Part shown: positions 1-23,300 of the stretch, in pieces
How positions within the stretch are numbered: position 1 is the first letter of the stretch
How the letters are laid out: each line of letters starts with the position of its first letter
NCBI RefSeq assembly: GCF_026914265.1
Contig: NC_069136.1
Location: 49,832,381 to 49,896,380, forward strand
Origin: Mya arenaria
Lineage: Eukaryota > Mollusca > Bivalvia > Myida > Myidae
Direction: 5' to 3'
DNA length: 64,000 nt
Translations under genes and position numbers: made by a program
Notes under the pieces: generated by a model
Databases searched by the model: none
Seen by the model: only the letters and a program-made list of their open reading frames with translations
Told to the model about the DNA's origin: nothing

Positions 1-660
1 TGACCGGCAGTTCCAGGTTACCATGGAGATGGTAGGGTATGACAATGAGGCTGCCCTGTGATACAACAAGCTCGAGAAAACCCTGAAAAGAATAAAAATA
101 ATTCTTTTATTTATTTGACAGTAATGTTTGATGTCACTGTTGCTATGGTGACAGTAGGGTATGACAACAAGGCTGTCTTGTGATATCACCAGCTTCAGCA
201 TGAGTTAATGAAATTAAACATGAGCGCATCATAAGGGTAGTGGGTGACATTCCTGTTTTTACCACGTTGTCAAGGCCAATGTTCCTTAACTAGCATGCCA
301 TACAAATGAATAGCATTGTATTTTATCCGTACAATAGTTATTGAACAGCTAAGCTCTGCCTACATATTACCGCTCCCAAATGGGAGTTCATGTAAAGACG
401 AAACAATCAAAACAATCTCAAACATGATAAGCTTAAATTAGCAATGTAGTACTATATATAACTTTCAGTACAGGTTGCTAAGGCAACATTAGGAAATGAC
501 AAGGCTGTCCTGCTTAACCACTACCTCAAGCAAACCTTGAATGTGGGGAAAAAAAGCTCTTGCATCATACTCATTTGTAGTCATGGTTACTATGGAAATG
601 GTAGAGAATGACAACACGTTTCCTGGTGAAACTGTTAGCTGCAAAAAATCTCTGACCATG
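1..660. repeat. Degenerate dispersed repeat, about four diverged copies
   Basis: Four stretches, near 20-80, 135-200, 470-540 and 580-640, share a pattern of GTTRCYATGG, then GGTAGGGTATGACAA, then GGCTGTCCTG and a short tail. They are too diverged for an exact unit length. The short reading frame at 541-738 runs through this repeat and has no protein character. It probably lies in the 3' flank of the minus-strand gene that follows. Confidence 0.5.
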
Positions 661-755
661 ACAAAATATAGTATAATTCATTTTCTCTTTTTGCAAATTC
701 AGTTAGTTACATCCAAGTACAAGTTTGAATTAGCTTAAATGTGACAAATTCAACT

Positions 756-3700
756 TCATACTTCTTCAGGGGTGACCTGTAGAATGTTGAATATTTCCAC
801 CCCAGATTCATGCTTCTCAATCTTGTGTGCCTCATAAGGGTTCCATCCCTTTTTGAACTGCAGGCCCATTTTTGGAGTCACATCCTTGTCCCCTGTGAGC
901 AAGGCAAGGGGGCTCCAAGGGAGGTCACTAGGAGCCAGGATCACTAACTTCCTGTAGGGGACTAGAAGATTGGGAGATTATAAAGAGAACACTTTTAAAA
1001 TTAGCACAAACTTAAAAGCTAAGTAGCATTAGTTTAAAGACTGTTTCATTCTGGAGGTGGTACAAATAAGAATAAGCCTGGCACCAGATATATTCTCAGC
1101 TTTTACAAATAATGCCGGGTAACATTTTCAAAGCAAACAAGTAAAATAAGTACTTTTTAAATTAGTGCAATCAGAACATTTTGGAAAATTCTTGGTATCT
1201 GTATACAGCAACTTTGTTTGTACAACCAAAATGCAATCCGAAAAAATTTGTAGGTCTCACCATGTGTGTGTTACATAACAAGTATCTGATCACTATATGC
1301 TGTCCTTTACTGGAGTTATTGATTGATTTTAGAAAGAGAAAACCTGAATTTGACCCATATATTTTAAAATGCAATCTCAAGGTATGTCTCAAACTTTAGC
1401 TTGCATATTCCAATTTTCATGCCTGTACGCATAATTTGCTAATTCAAATTATTAAGCAAAAACATTTTTCCATTTTTTTGTAACAGCGATCCTCACCGCG
1501 ATTCTACTAAATCCCAAGATAGCATCATGTCTTCACAAACCAAATAATGTCAGGTATAACATCACTTTTATTTTAATCTATTGATCAAAACACATTTTTT
1601 GATTTCCAGAAAGAGCAAAATTTACCTTGACCCCACGGACGCCAAATGCAATAATAAGGTACATACACATGTGCTTGCTACATACCAAGTTTCATCACAT
1701 TAAGTAAATCCTTAATCAGGTTACTGAGCACAAACCACAAAACTAATGCCCGCCAGCCACTCGCCATCCCCTTGAAAACCCCTAGGCCAGTATTCAATAT
1801 TGATCTTATCCTTATCCTTAGACATGCCTTAGTGATTCCATTCATTGACCTATTGGTCAGCTAAATATACAGGCCAATCAAAACACTTAGTTTCTAATCT
1901 TAAATTTAAGTTCAAATTCAGTTGCTTATTGAATACAGCGCCTATAAACTAACCTGTGGCTGTTGTTGTTTCTGTTTGGGTCAAACTTTCTGCAATCAAA
2001 ATAGAAAGAAATATTATCTTTGATATTACATGATTGTGTTCATTTCCAACTCTGAACTATGATAGATTATAAAATCATAAAAATTACTCTACATATGATT
2101 TATATTTCCTGTAACATATTCTCAATATATTAACTGTGCTGTGTATGTTTTTGCTTCTAAAACGGATTATAGTCATTTTCACTGACAAACAACACCACAT
2201 AGCACAGTTTGGTTTAAATTTCACTTCTATAAAGTATGGTTAAGGCGATCATATGATCCACATGCTGATAAGACGATGGTTCTTACCAACTTCTTGCAGA
2301 GAAAGCCCCTTGATCCATGGTGACATAATGGGACAGCCATGTACATACACATCCGTCACCTCTGAAGTATGGACATAGGATATGAATTGGTGAATGCTTG
2401 AAAATGCACCTTTATTATACGCTTTCAGGTGGTTCATAGAGATTTATCAGTGAAATAAAATTGATATTACAAACTGTTTCAAACAGTGAAAATATCAAAT
2501 TAATATTTTTTTCTGTTTTGAAATTGTAGCCTGCTTTCAGTTCCAATTCAAGCATCAGTGCACACAGGGCTGGGACACAATTTCAACAGCGTCATTTCCG
2601 AAATGATGTTACATGTGCATTCAAATTGGCACATTTTCTCCTAAACGTGTAAAAAAATCAGGAGTGGATTTCGTCCTACAAGCCATTACACTATTCTTTG
2701 CAGTGAATTCATAAAGTTTAAAACTGATCAACATGCCCTGATTGTTTTAACAATCTTTTATAACAGGATAAAACAAAAGCATACAGTATAAATCTTTTTT
2801 GTTATTGCATTAATTATGTCTCCTTAGTTTAAGAATTATATTTTACTTTCATGATGATTATAATTAACTAGTTTTAAACATTTATAATAAAATTAAAGCA
2901 AGAAATTTTGCTTGTTGAAATATGATACTAAACATGTTACTCATAAGATATTTCGAGTAAGTTGTGGCCTCATTCTCTGCCTTTCATGGTCGATTCCTCC
3001 CACGTTTAGGACCATTGGTCATACCAAATCACATAACTTGAGCTCCATAAGACACAAATCATATGATTTTTTTAATTTGATCATTAACGTCAAATGAGTT
3101 AAACATAATAATGCATTAAAATGAATATGTTTCTTTTATGCATCTTTCAAGTGTCAACCTATATGTTGCCCCTTTAAATCCCCAACGTTTAATACCTAAT
3201 GCTATCGTCTAACTAAGCTATTACCTTTTTTCTGCTCCTTTGTTGTTTTGATTCCCCGTGGTTTTGTCTTTGCGTTATCACCAATGTGGACTCTACCATC
3301 TTGAGGGACATAAGCGATGTTCGTCCCTGATGCAAGTACCACTTGGAGCAATGGCAGTGAGGTAAATAGGTGGTGCAGTGACCTCTCAGTGACCTTTCTA
3401 CATCCTGCCATGGCGATCTGGTATATGTAGAGGAAAAAAATACTTTTTTATGTGTTGAAGGGGACCATTCTTCATTTTATCCAATCTAACCTATTTAAGG
3501 GCATTTGGTCCTCTAATTTTATACATAGTTTGCAGTAAATTGCAAAGTCTATATCCCTTTTCCAAATCATGCTGCAAATGAGATTAAGGCCATAAGTGTA
3601 AACTACTTTTTATTAATACATAGATGTATAAGAAAGGAAATATTGCAATTATACAAATATGAAGCACTTGTCTGCGTCTGCGTGCCAGTACTTACAGATT

Positions 3701-6700
3701 TGAGTTTACTGAAAGTCTTTGACACCCAGTATATTCCTTCATCTGTCACATTATAACATCCTGAAAACAAAAACATGGAATTATACACTAAACCCAATAT
3801 ATTTCGATTCTTTTTCTTTTGTTAAGAGTTCATAAGGTCTGCCCACTCCCACTGGAATTTGGAAGCCCAAATGTTGGAAAGTTCCCCTCACCAGTAGATC
3901 AGGTGTTAAGATGAAGGGAATAATTCAGAAGTAAAATAGAGGCTTAATAACTGGGGTGATGAACAATTAAAACATTACACAACTGAGGCTTCACAAGAAG
4001 AGTTTTTTTTGTGCTTTTAAGGTGAAAATTTGGAGCAGTAACTCAAAGGGAAAAGAAAAAATATGGAATTTTCTGAATTATAGGTGCAATTAACTCATCA
4101 AATGAAACATCAATTTTGTAATTAAATTTCGTCAAGTTTTGACAAGTGAAGGCTGTAGGGCCATTACTCCATATTTCAAGGCCTATATCTCTACGAAATG
4201 AGGGTTAAAACTCCAGATATCAAGGCCTATAACTCCAAGGGCCATTACTCCAGCGACCAAGGGCCATTTTATATTAAGATGAAGTAAAAGTGTGACGCCA
4301 TGAACGACACTACATACAAAGAAAGGATAAGGACAACATGACCCCTATATGTCTGCCTTGCTACACAGGCAATTAACTATGTACATAAAATATTTGCTGG
4401 TAAAGGGTGTACAATCTCACACCTTACGATTTGTGTGTCACTCCAAGATATACACCAACCTGTGCTGTTTATTTGTAGCCAGTTATCACTGGCAAAAGAA
4501 AATCTCATATAGAATTACCTGTAAGTGATATCCAGTTCACGGTTTCAATAGAAAGCTGACAGTGGTACAAGCTGAACAGGAATGCATCAGACATTTGTTC
4601 TATGCCATCAAAACTCAATGCCGTCACCTCTGCAAAATTGGTTCTTGTGCGAATGTACTCCTTAAAATGTACAAAGACCAATTATAGAAAATTTTACAAA
4701 TTAACAAACCATGACAGAGCATATCAAAATTTATAGTTTAACTGTTTGTAGAAAAAGGTAGCAAGGCTTGAAAACCAAATTTAGCAATTATTTTTCATGC
4801 CTTCTACATACCGTGGATTGCTTTGAATTTGCAAAGTACCTTTAAGCCATTATAAATTGATTGCTAGATTATTTTTTTAAATGAGGGCGGCGGTTGACAT
4901 TTTATTTTTCTTAGATGACTGTTCAACTGTTGAATATGTCTTCATGCTCTTTCTTATTGCATTAGGGACCACATACATGTGTTTCAAGACAAACCACGAA
5001 CATGATCATAACAATTTTCCTTTTTTCCATGTGAATGTTATACTTAGACACCGTAGGTAAGAATAAATGCCTTCCGGACAGAACCAGTTTGATACGCACA
5101 TACAGACCCTAGTTCAACATTTGTTTAAGTAAATAAAATTTAAGGGGCCGCAAAAAAACAAAGGGGGCAGTTGGGGATGAATATCTAGCAATTAACTTAT
5201 AGTCACCTTAGTCATCTGATTTTCAACAATTTCCCCATGGTCGAGTATTCTTTATGCCATTAGGACATGAATAACTTCCGATCAACTGGTAGTAGGTTAT
5301 CAAAAAATATTTACACAAAACTTTTCATTTGCATAGATTTGAATAGTGATGGAACCATAAATGAAATATTATGTCTGAGAAAACCCTCCATTTATATTAC
5401 CCTTGAGTTGAGAAGAGGCATGTAGTTGTACTGCTGGATACTGTCAAACATCTCTGTGCGCTCAACATCCTCTGCAAGGAAAAATACCAGGAAGTTTTAC
5501 TATAAGAATTAGAATTGGATTTTTCGCTGTAAGGGAATTAAGAATTTCTACCAAAAGAAAGTTAAGTTTCTACTATAACGGAAAATAAATGAGAATTTTA
5601 CTTCAAGAAATTAGCTTGGGATATTTTACTGTAACGGAAATGGTTGGCAATTATTACTAAAAATGAATTTAGACAGAGTTTTAATTGTAATGGAAAAGGG
5701 TTCTGATTTTTTTACTGTAACAATTTTTATGTCAGATTGCACAGTACCTAATTTCTTGACTTTATTTGCCTTTCTCAGCTTAGCTTTCCCGAATGAAAGG
5801 TCGTTTGATGTAACCTTGGGAATTGTTTTGGGAGCCTGAAAACACAAATTCTACAGGTTAATGTTTAATTATATACAATCTTAAACCAATAACTGCTTAA
5901 TTGTAACAAAATGTAGGAGAAAATAAAAAGGAAATCCACATGATTTCAAGAAGAATGATATATTTAGATTCTTAAAGCAAACCTCTGATATCAGTTTGAA
6001 GATATGTATCTAATTGCTTAACACATTGTGATGAATGGGAATTCTCGGCAGCATTTCTTTCTCTTTTTCATATTAAAAAAAAATACACATTTGAGATTTC
6101 GCAAAATATGTGTACTTGCCCTTGACTGCATTACAGGATGAGCTAAAATTGCTGGTCGTTGTTGTTGTTGTTGATCGGATCCACTGAAAAAAACAGGATA
6201 TATTAAACTAAATTTTAAGACTCTTGTGAATTTTTCATGTTTATGAACCATTCCCAATGGCCAAGATCAGGTTTAACTCCTGAAATACATCCTGTAACAT
6301 ACAACTTATGTTTTATATGAAATTATGCTCCATATACGGCTGATATATAGGTGACTTATAGGCCCGATGGCCCGGGTGTAAATGTGAAAGTATTTATTAT
6401 GGAATGTTATTATGCTATTTACACTTGTCACTATAATAAACAATTTACTTACTGACTTACTAACTTACATAACTATTTAAATATGCAATATCTTCATAAC
6501 ACTTAAGACATGCAGATTGTACAGTAAAAGTGTGCAAAGCTATAGAGCTTTAAAGGATTTTTGAGGGCTGTCCGTCAAAAATGAGATAATTAATTGAAAG
6601 TTTTGTTTGTGATGGATAATTTTCAGGCTCTTGGACAGGCTGTTCTAAAATATAATAACAGCTAAATCATGCATTTATCTTCTGGTATGCATACATGTAA

Positions 6701-7374
6701 AACTAAACAACAGTTATTAACAAAGCTTGGTGAAGACGTTTCTACTGTTAAAATCCAATTTTGGCTCATTAACACACCTCTATAGCAGACAAAAAACATA
6801 CATTTGATTCAATAAAAACTTTTTCTCCAAATTTCATTAAAGCCTCAGAGATCAGTTATCGAAATTAACCTAACGGATCTAATTGCCAAAATTCTTACAT
6901 TTCTTCTCCATGCCTTAGCTTTAGGTATTGTAAGCTTGGCTCTTGATCAAACAAAAATTTAAATATAAGCCCAGCCTTGGCAGACAATACATCAATTACT
7001 AATTTCTGGGTTTGTGCAAAATCTGTCTACTATTTTTTTACACAGTTATTAATTGTTTTACTTGCTATAAATAAATTGTTCCTAAATTACCCTTGCCGTG
7101 CTGGTACAGATGAAAAGTTCGCTAAGCCCGATGGTGGTGGGGGTGGGGGTGGGGGCAGTTCAGGGGGACCTTTCCTCTTCCCCATGGAAGAAACAGGGGG
7201 TGGTGGTGGAGGCATGTCAACTGGGGGCCCTGGCACATCCTTTTTAGATTTTGACTGTGAGGACCCGGAACTGGGTCTGGAAGTATTCTCTTGTTTTTCA
7301 GCTTTTTTTGAAGCTGGTCTGTTACTGCCTTCAGAGGCCTGCCCCTTCTTTTTGGGTAAATATTTCTTCTCCAT
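756..7374 (-). CDS. Leucine-rich-repeat protein with proline-rich N-terminus (unidentified)
   Basis: Eleven exons on the minus strand keep phase: 7374-7091, 6183-6120, 5835-5748, 5471-5401, 4660-4519, 3760-3696, 3417-3225, 2361-2287, 1989-1954, 1677-1626 and 951-756. Together they give 1266 nt, about 421 residues. Residues 1-95 are basic and then proline-rich, with runs of 5 to 8 prolines. Exon 2 holds five glutamines. Exons 5-8 encode cysteine-type leucine-rich repeats, for example GCYNVTDEGIYWVSK and MAGCRKVTERSLHHLF, of the kind seen in AMN1 and FBXL proteins. No F-box is visible. The ATG at 7374 is the first in a reading frame that opens just after an acceptor, so a 5' noncoding exon is likely. 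The two small exons at 1989-1954 and 1677-1626 rest on phase and splice signals only. Intron 2 starts with GC, not GT. I do not recognise the orthologue; a scaffold role is a guess. Confidence 0.72.
4140..4262. repeat. Short degenerate repeats inside an LRR-gene intron
   Basis: Blocks such as GGCCATTACTCCA and AAGGCCTATAWCTC recur three or four times within 120 bp. They look like a worn piece of a tandem-repeat element. No coding signal is seen. Confidence 0.4.
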
Positions 7375-17333
<9,959 letters not shown>

Positions 17334-17547
17334 TGTCCCTTGTATTTAGTGCATTAGATGTCTATACATTTTTAAATTTATACTTGTTGGTTATCCATTC
17401 TCTATACGGTCGCTGTGATGGCACTAAGGCACTGTAGTGGTGATAATCTTGTCATTGTTATCTCAGCGAGACTATGTTCTATATTATAAACAGCATTTAT
17501 GTCTGTTGATCAAAATCAATGCATTTACATACGCAAGATTCTTTTTA

Positions 17548-19041
17548 TTATGCCCCCGAAGGTGGGCATATTAAAATCGCACCGTCCGTCTGTCCGTCCG
17601 TCCGTCTGTCCATCCGTCCGTCCGGCTCTGTAACTTTCCCTTGTATGGACAGATTTTAAAATAACTTGCCACATGTGTTCCACATACTAAGACGACGTGT
17701 GGCGTGCAAGACTCGTGTCCCAACCTCAAAGGTCAAGGTCACACTTAGTGTTTATTCACAATGGAGTGCTGCATATAAGGACATAGAGTATAGGTTGTCG
17801 TGTCCGGGCTGTAACTTTCCCTTGTATGGACAGATTTAAAATAACTTGGCACATGTGTATCACATACCAAGACGATGTGTCGCGTGCAAGACCCGTGTCC
17901 CTACCTCAAAGGTCAAGATCACACTTAGTGTTTATTCACCATAGAGTGCTGCATATAAGCATAGAGTATAGGTTGTCGTGTCCGAGCTGTTACTTTCCCT
18001 TGTATGGACAGATTTTAAAATAACTTGCCACATGTGTTCCACATACCAAGACGACGTGTCGCATGCAAGACCCGTGTCCCTACCTCAAAGGTCAAGGTCA
18101 CACTTAGTGTTTATTCACAATGGAGTGCTGCATATAAGGACATAGAGTATAGGTTGTCGTGTCCGGGCTGTAACTTTCCCTTGTATGGACAGATTTTAAA
18201 ATAACTTGCCAAATGTGTTCCACATACCAAGACGACGTGTCGCGTGCAAAACCCGTGTCCCTACCTCAAAGGTCAAGGTCACACTTAGTGTTTATTTACA
18301 ATGGAGTGCTGCATATAAGGACATAGAGTATAGGTTGTCGTGTCCGGGCTGTAACTTTCCCTTGTATGGACAGATTTTAAAATAACTTGCCACATGTGTT
18401 CCATATACCAAGATGACGTGTCGCGTGCAAAACCCATGTCCCTACTTCAAAGGTCAAGGTCACACTAAATGTTTATTCACAATGGAGTGCTGCATATAAG
18501 GACATAGAGTATAGGTTGTCGTGTCCGGGCTGTAACTTTCTCTTGTATGGACAGATTTTAAAATAACTTGCTACATGTGTTCCACATACCAAGACGACGT
18601 GTCCCGTGCAAGACCCGTGTCCCTACCTCAAAGGTCAAGGTCACACATAGTGTTTATTCACAATGGAGTGCTGCATATAAGGACATAGAGTATAGGTTGT
18701 CGTGTCCGGGCTGTAACTTTCCCTCGTATGGACAGATTTTAAAAGAACTTGCCACATGTGTTCCACATACCAAGACGACGTGTCGCGTGCAAGACCCATG
18801 TCCCTACCTCTAAGGTGAAAGATACACTAAGTGTTTATTCACAAGGGAATTCTGAATATAAGGACATAACATTGTAGGTTGTCCAGTATGGGTGGTATTT
18901 TTTATGTTCAGAGGAAATTTAAAATAACTTGCCATATGTATTTGACACATAAAGGCAAGATAAACTTTTCATGTACTGACCTTGTTCGTAGGTCATTGTC
19001 ACATTCGGGGGCATTCGTCACATACTGTGACAGCTCTTGTT
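17548..19041 (+). mobile_element. HINE-like element with ~180-bp tandem units, copy B
   Basis: The 5' end is a palindrome, TATGCCCCC...GGTGGGCATA, followed by ATTAAAATCGCACC and a CCGT-rich run. The body is seven units of about 179-180 bp starting near 17631, 17811, 17990, 18171, 18351, 18532 and 18714; the last is diverged. Most units contain AAGGTCAAGGTCACAC. Near the 3' end, GGGGGCATTCG answers the 5' palindrome, then comes hairpin GTCACA-TAC-TGTGAC and the end AGCTCTTGTT. It starts 215 bp after the PGGT1B stop, so it may lie in that gene's 3' UTR or just beyond. Units are very alike, so the copy or its array is young. Confidence 0.8.
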
Positions 19042-20314
19042 GACAAAATTTTGCTGAAGCAATCGTAAAGTCGCTGAAGCAGATGAAGTCTTATCTTTAC
19101 CTTTTGGTGAAAGATTGTGCTTTCAAGTATAAATGGAATGGTTGCATTCTTTTACAAATTACAAACTTTTCAAGTGCTTGAAGGAGTAAATTTATTAATC
19201 TTTCTAAGAATTGAAACTTAAAGAGGTCTTTTTTCAGTTAAATGGCAATTCCCAAGCACATTAAAATAAAAGGGTATTGGTTTTGGGGGACAAAAACAAT
19301 GAAATTTTGCTTAAACTGCAATTATTGTCACTAGAATTAGGTTTTAGATACTTTTTTGACAAAGTCTCAAAAACGCATAATGTAGTGGCTTTTGTTGTTA
19401 CATTTATATTTCACATCGTCACAAGACAAGTACATATTGGAAATTTGTTGAAGGATTGATCAAATATTAAATTGAAATCAGATCATGTTAGAGTAGGAAA
19501 CAGCTGCTTTGTTATTTTATAGCTCGTTTTTATTTGTCAGTTATATTGAGAAATGTTTATAATACATGTGTGTATATTTTTCATCATTCTTTTTTTTGTA
19601 TAATAATAATAACACTTTATTGTCATCTTTCCGCATCTTAATTGATGTACTTTCACATTTTTGTATTATTTTTAGAAATGTATGTATCTTTCCAATATAC
19701 TCATTTTCTCATGCATAATATTGTCATTATAAACTGGATATATTTTGTAATAAATCTTGTAAAATTTAATGATGTCCATGTCTGTTCTGTCACAAGAAGT
19801 GGCATTTGTTTATGTTGTTTATGTAATGGACCACTGTGTAGGTATTTCACTGAGTCATATTGGTCAGCAGTTAGGCAAAAAAGTCTGTTTAGGGAAACAT
19901 CCCCAAAATTACTAAGTAGGGTTTTTTTCTTTCTTTTTTTTCAAATATATATGTATAGAAATTTACACATTTTTTAACATTTACTATTCAACTTTTTGTG
20001 TTCCAAATAATGTTAAAATGTACTTTTAATGAGGCATTCTTGCAGAGACTGAGAGGCAGTGGAAATAAAGATAATCATAACAGATAAGACACGGTTTAGT
20101 ACATATAAGAATTTTTAACTATCACAGACAAAAACACTTTTACTTCACATATTGTCATAAGTTCAGCTTAATGGTTAATTCACCAATAAATACTATTTTC
20201 ACTGTCTTAAGCTGTAAGTCTGATGTTGTTGTCTTCCATGTAAAAACAAATAAAGAAGTTCAAAGTTGAATGCTGATGTGAGCTGCATCTTTTGATTTGC
20301 AGTCCTTAATATGT
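19042..20314. other. Convergent intergenic spacer, no gene seen
   Basis: AT-rich DNA between the 3' ends of PGGT1B and NME7. Reading frames at 19277-19459 and 19642-19977 are low-complexity and lack splice or codon support. Several AATAAA-like hexamers occur, but I cannot tell which serves PGGT1B. Confidence 0.5.
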
Positions 20315-23300
20315 TCATCGATCCAGCACTTTGAAGAAATATTCAATCTGAAAATAAACACAAACAACATTTCAAATATCAGTTGCAAAAATGTTAGTTT
20401 GGAAATCATGTTCGATTTTACATAACAATATATAAAGAACGGCCAACTGAATTTAATCAGTTTTCATTACCCTTAACTTGAATCCTAAACAAAGAAGTAA
20501 ACAAAGTTTTTGAATAATTTTCAAGTCACAACCTCTCGGTGATGCAACATAAAATGACCTTTAAAAATATTTTGTAAGTGAAATCATAAGTAATACATCA
20601 ATCACTTAGTTACTACCGAGTTCATTAGATATACAACTGTTTGCAAATAAACTTAGCAAAGCGTATTTGTCAATCATCTTATAAAAGCACGACGTAATTT
20701 CTTTAGCAATAAAAAGTCAATAAATTTGTACTGCCCAAAAGGTGTTTTGAAACATAATTTGTAGGTATTTCAAAGCGTATTTGAAGCCTTCAATTTAATT
20801 GACCAGTTGATGGAAAACTGATGCTTGTATTGATCCTTTGTGGACATATAACTGGTCCCTTTAGGTCTTAGTAGTAAGTTCCACATTATAAGTTAAGGAA
20901 TACGCTCAACCACTGATGGTGGCAGACCACTTTGTTTGATGTGTGAAGTCAATTGACAGGTAATAGATGATGCACTTGTATTCGTACTTCACTTGGTGGT
21001 TCTTAGCACAGCAAAACCCTGATCATTCAATACTCCAAAAACTTCAAATGTTAAGTTCAAATGCAAACAGTTGTATCTTTAATGGGGCTAAACCGACAGT
21101 AGTATCTTTAATGGGGCTAAACCGACAGTAGTATCTTTAATGGGGCTAAACCGTTAATATACATGGGCTAAACCGTTAATATACATGTATATTAAAAAAT
21201 ACTACATTGAGAAACATCAATTGTATGGCTTATACAATCCAAATCAAATATACCACATATTCAGCGTATAGACACTCACCTCAAGCAGACCATCTTCTGG
21301 TAGATCTGTGCAGTGTACGGCATTCTTCACCTTGTCAATACCATACAGGGCACGGAGTGTGCGGGGGCGCAGGTGGCGGGCTATCTCCTACAGGTATGGG
21401 AAAACACAGAGTGAGACAAGGAAAAATAATATAGTGTACAGCATTCTTCACCTTGTCAATACCATACAGGGCACGGAGTGTGCGGGGGCGCAGGTGGCGG
21501 GCTATCTCCTACAGGTATGGGAAAACAGAGTGAGACAAGGAAAAACAATATAGTGTACAGCATTCTTCAGCTTGTTAACACTGTAAAGGTTCAAAGAGAG
21601 TGGGGCAGGTGGCCGGCTATCCCATGCAGATTAAAGAAAACAATGAAATCTACCTCTATATATAATATCAAATTAGATTCTAATGTGATTGGAATTTCTG
21701 TTCTGGTTAATCCTTTATTTCAGACACTTAATACATACATATATAATTATATATGTGTCTTTGTCTGTGAAAATGAGTCCAGTGGAGGTATTCATGTTAA
21801 CAGCAAAAACAAAATAAAATTAAATTGAGCAATATAAATAAAAAAAAAACTTATAACAATGTGAATAAAACAAACCTTTCAAATATTTTTATAATAAGCT
21901 ATTATAACCAGCTTATAATGCACGATAACTCGCAAAAATGAACAGGACTCATTTTTGATGATGACATCACATGTATTGCTCACTAACTGTATCATTCACA
22001 CTTATTTAAGTTAAATATTTCTGATGGATTGCTGCCAAAAATATTGTGAACATTTAGTCCCACCAAATACATACAGGGTCTGCCGGTCCTGTCATTTCCC
22101 GGAAGGCGATCGGTGCGTTCTGAGCGCGAACCTCGAGGGCAATACAAGGACCCGAGGTAAGTTCCATCACCATGGCATTGTACTCCTGCGCGACCCCCTT
22201 GTACACCTCGTAAAACTCTTCGGTGTTGGCTTTTTCCATGTGGAACATCTGCATACATGAAACCTCGAAGCCGGCATCCATGATGGCGCTGATTATCTTA
22301 CCAGCATTACCTGTATTTTAAACACAGATTAATGTAGTAATGAAAGGTGTTTTTAAAGTAACGCATAACTGAAGCGGTATAAGACCCTTGTAAATTAAAT
22401 ATCCTTATGTTTAAAACCAAAAATGTTATTGAAAGGTGTACATTCTTTCAAACAAATGCACACAAGTAGAGACTTGATTTTATGAGATTCTTTCAATCAA
22501 AAACTCAGTCAAATATTAGAAATGTAAATAACAAAATATTCCAGTGCAAAATCTTAAGTACTATACAGGAAGAATTTGTAAACCAGGTAAACAAAGGTGA
22601 ACCAAGCAGAACTTCAATAAACTCACCAGCTGCCACAGCATGGGGCTTGATGACACAGCATGTGCAATCTGTATACTTGGCAGTGTTTTGTCGGAGAGGT
22701 CCCATCGTTGACGGGAAGAAAAACTCAACCTCCCTTGCAGCAGATTGTACACTGTCTGAGCCATGAATAGCATTTTGGGTGTTATCCTTGCCAAAACGAG
22801 CCCTAAGGCTTATTGGTGCAGACTTTCTCGCCTCTGCGCTGTCAGTTGGCCCAATCAGCTCACGCCATTGACTGATGGCATTTGTTCCCATCAGCTCAAA
22901 TGCTACAACTGGTCCACTCGTCATGAAGTTGATTAATGTGCTGGAAAAGGTATTACACATACAAAATGCATTTCCCATATTTGATGTGTTTTTATTCATC
23001 CTTGTACTTGTAATTGTTTGCAAACTGGACATAAAAACCATGTTTTTGAGTTGGGGTATTTGTTAGCCCTGACCAGTAGTTCACATGGATTAATGACCTA
23101 CATGTTTTCTATTGTATATACACAGTACATTTCATCTTTACATGCATATAATCTCTTATCATGCTGATTTAAGAAATTTTATGATTTACTTTAATAATAA
23201 TATTCAAAACTAGATCAATTGAGGCCATAAGTTGTTTATGACATTCCTGTATTAAAACTAAAACTACATAAATAACAAACTCATAAAAATAGTTGAGTAA

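Noticed and set aside
18568-18813. 81-residue plus-strand frame in copy B
   Set aside because: Repeat unit read through twice; the same peptide recurs because the DNA does.
21207-21828. Plus-strand frames of 75-116 residues
   Set aside because: They are antisense shadows of the duplicated NME7 exon and repeat this sequence.
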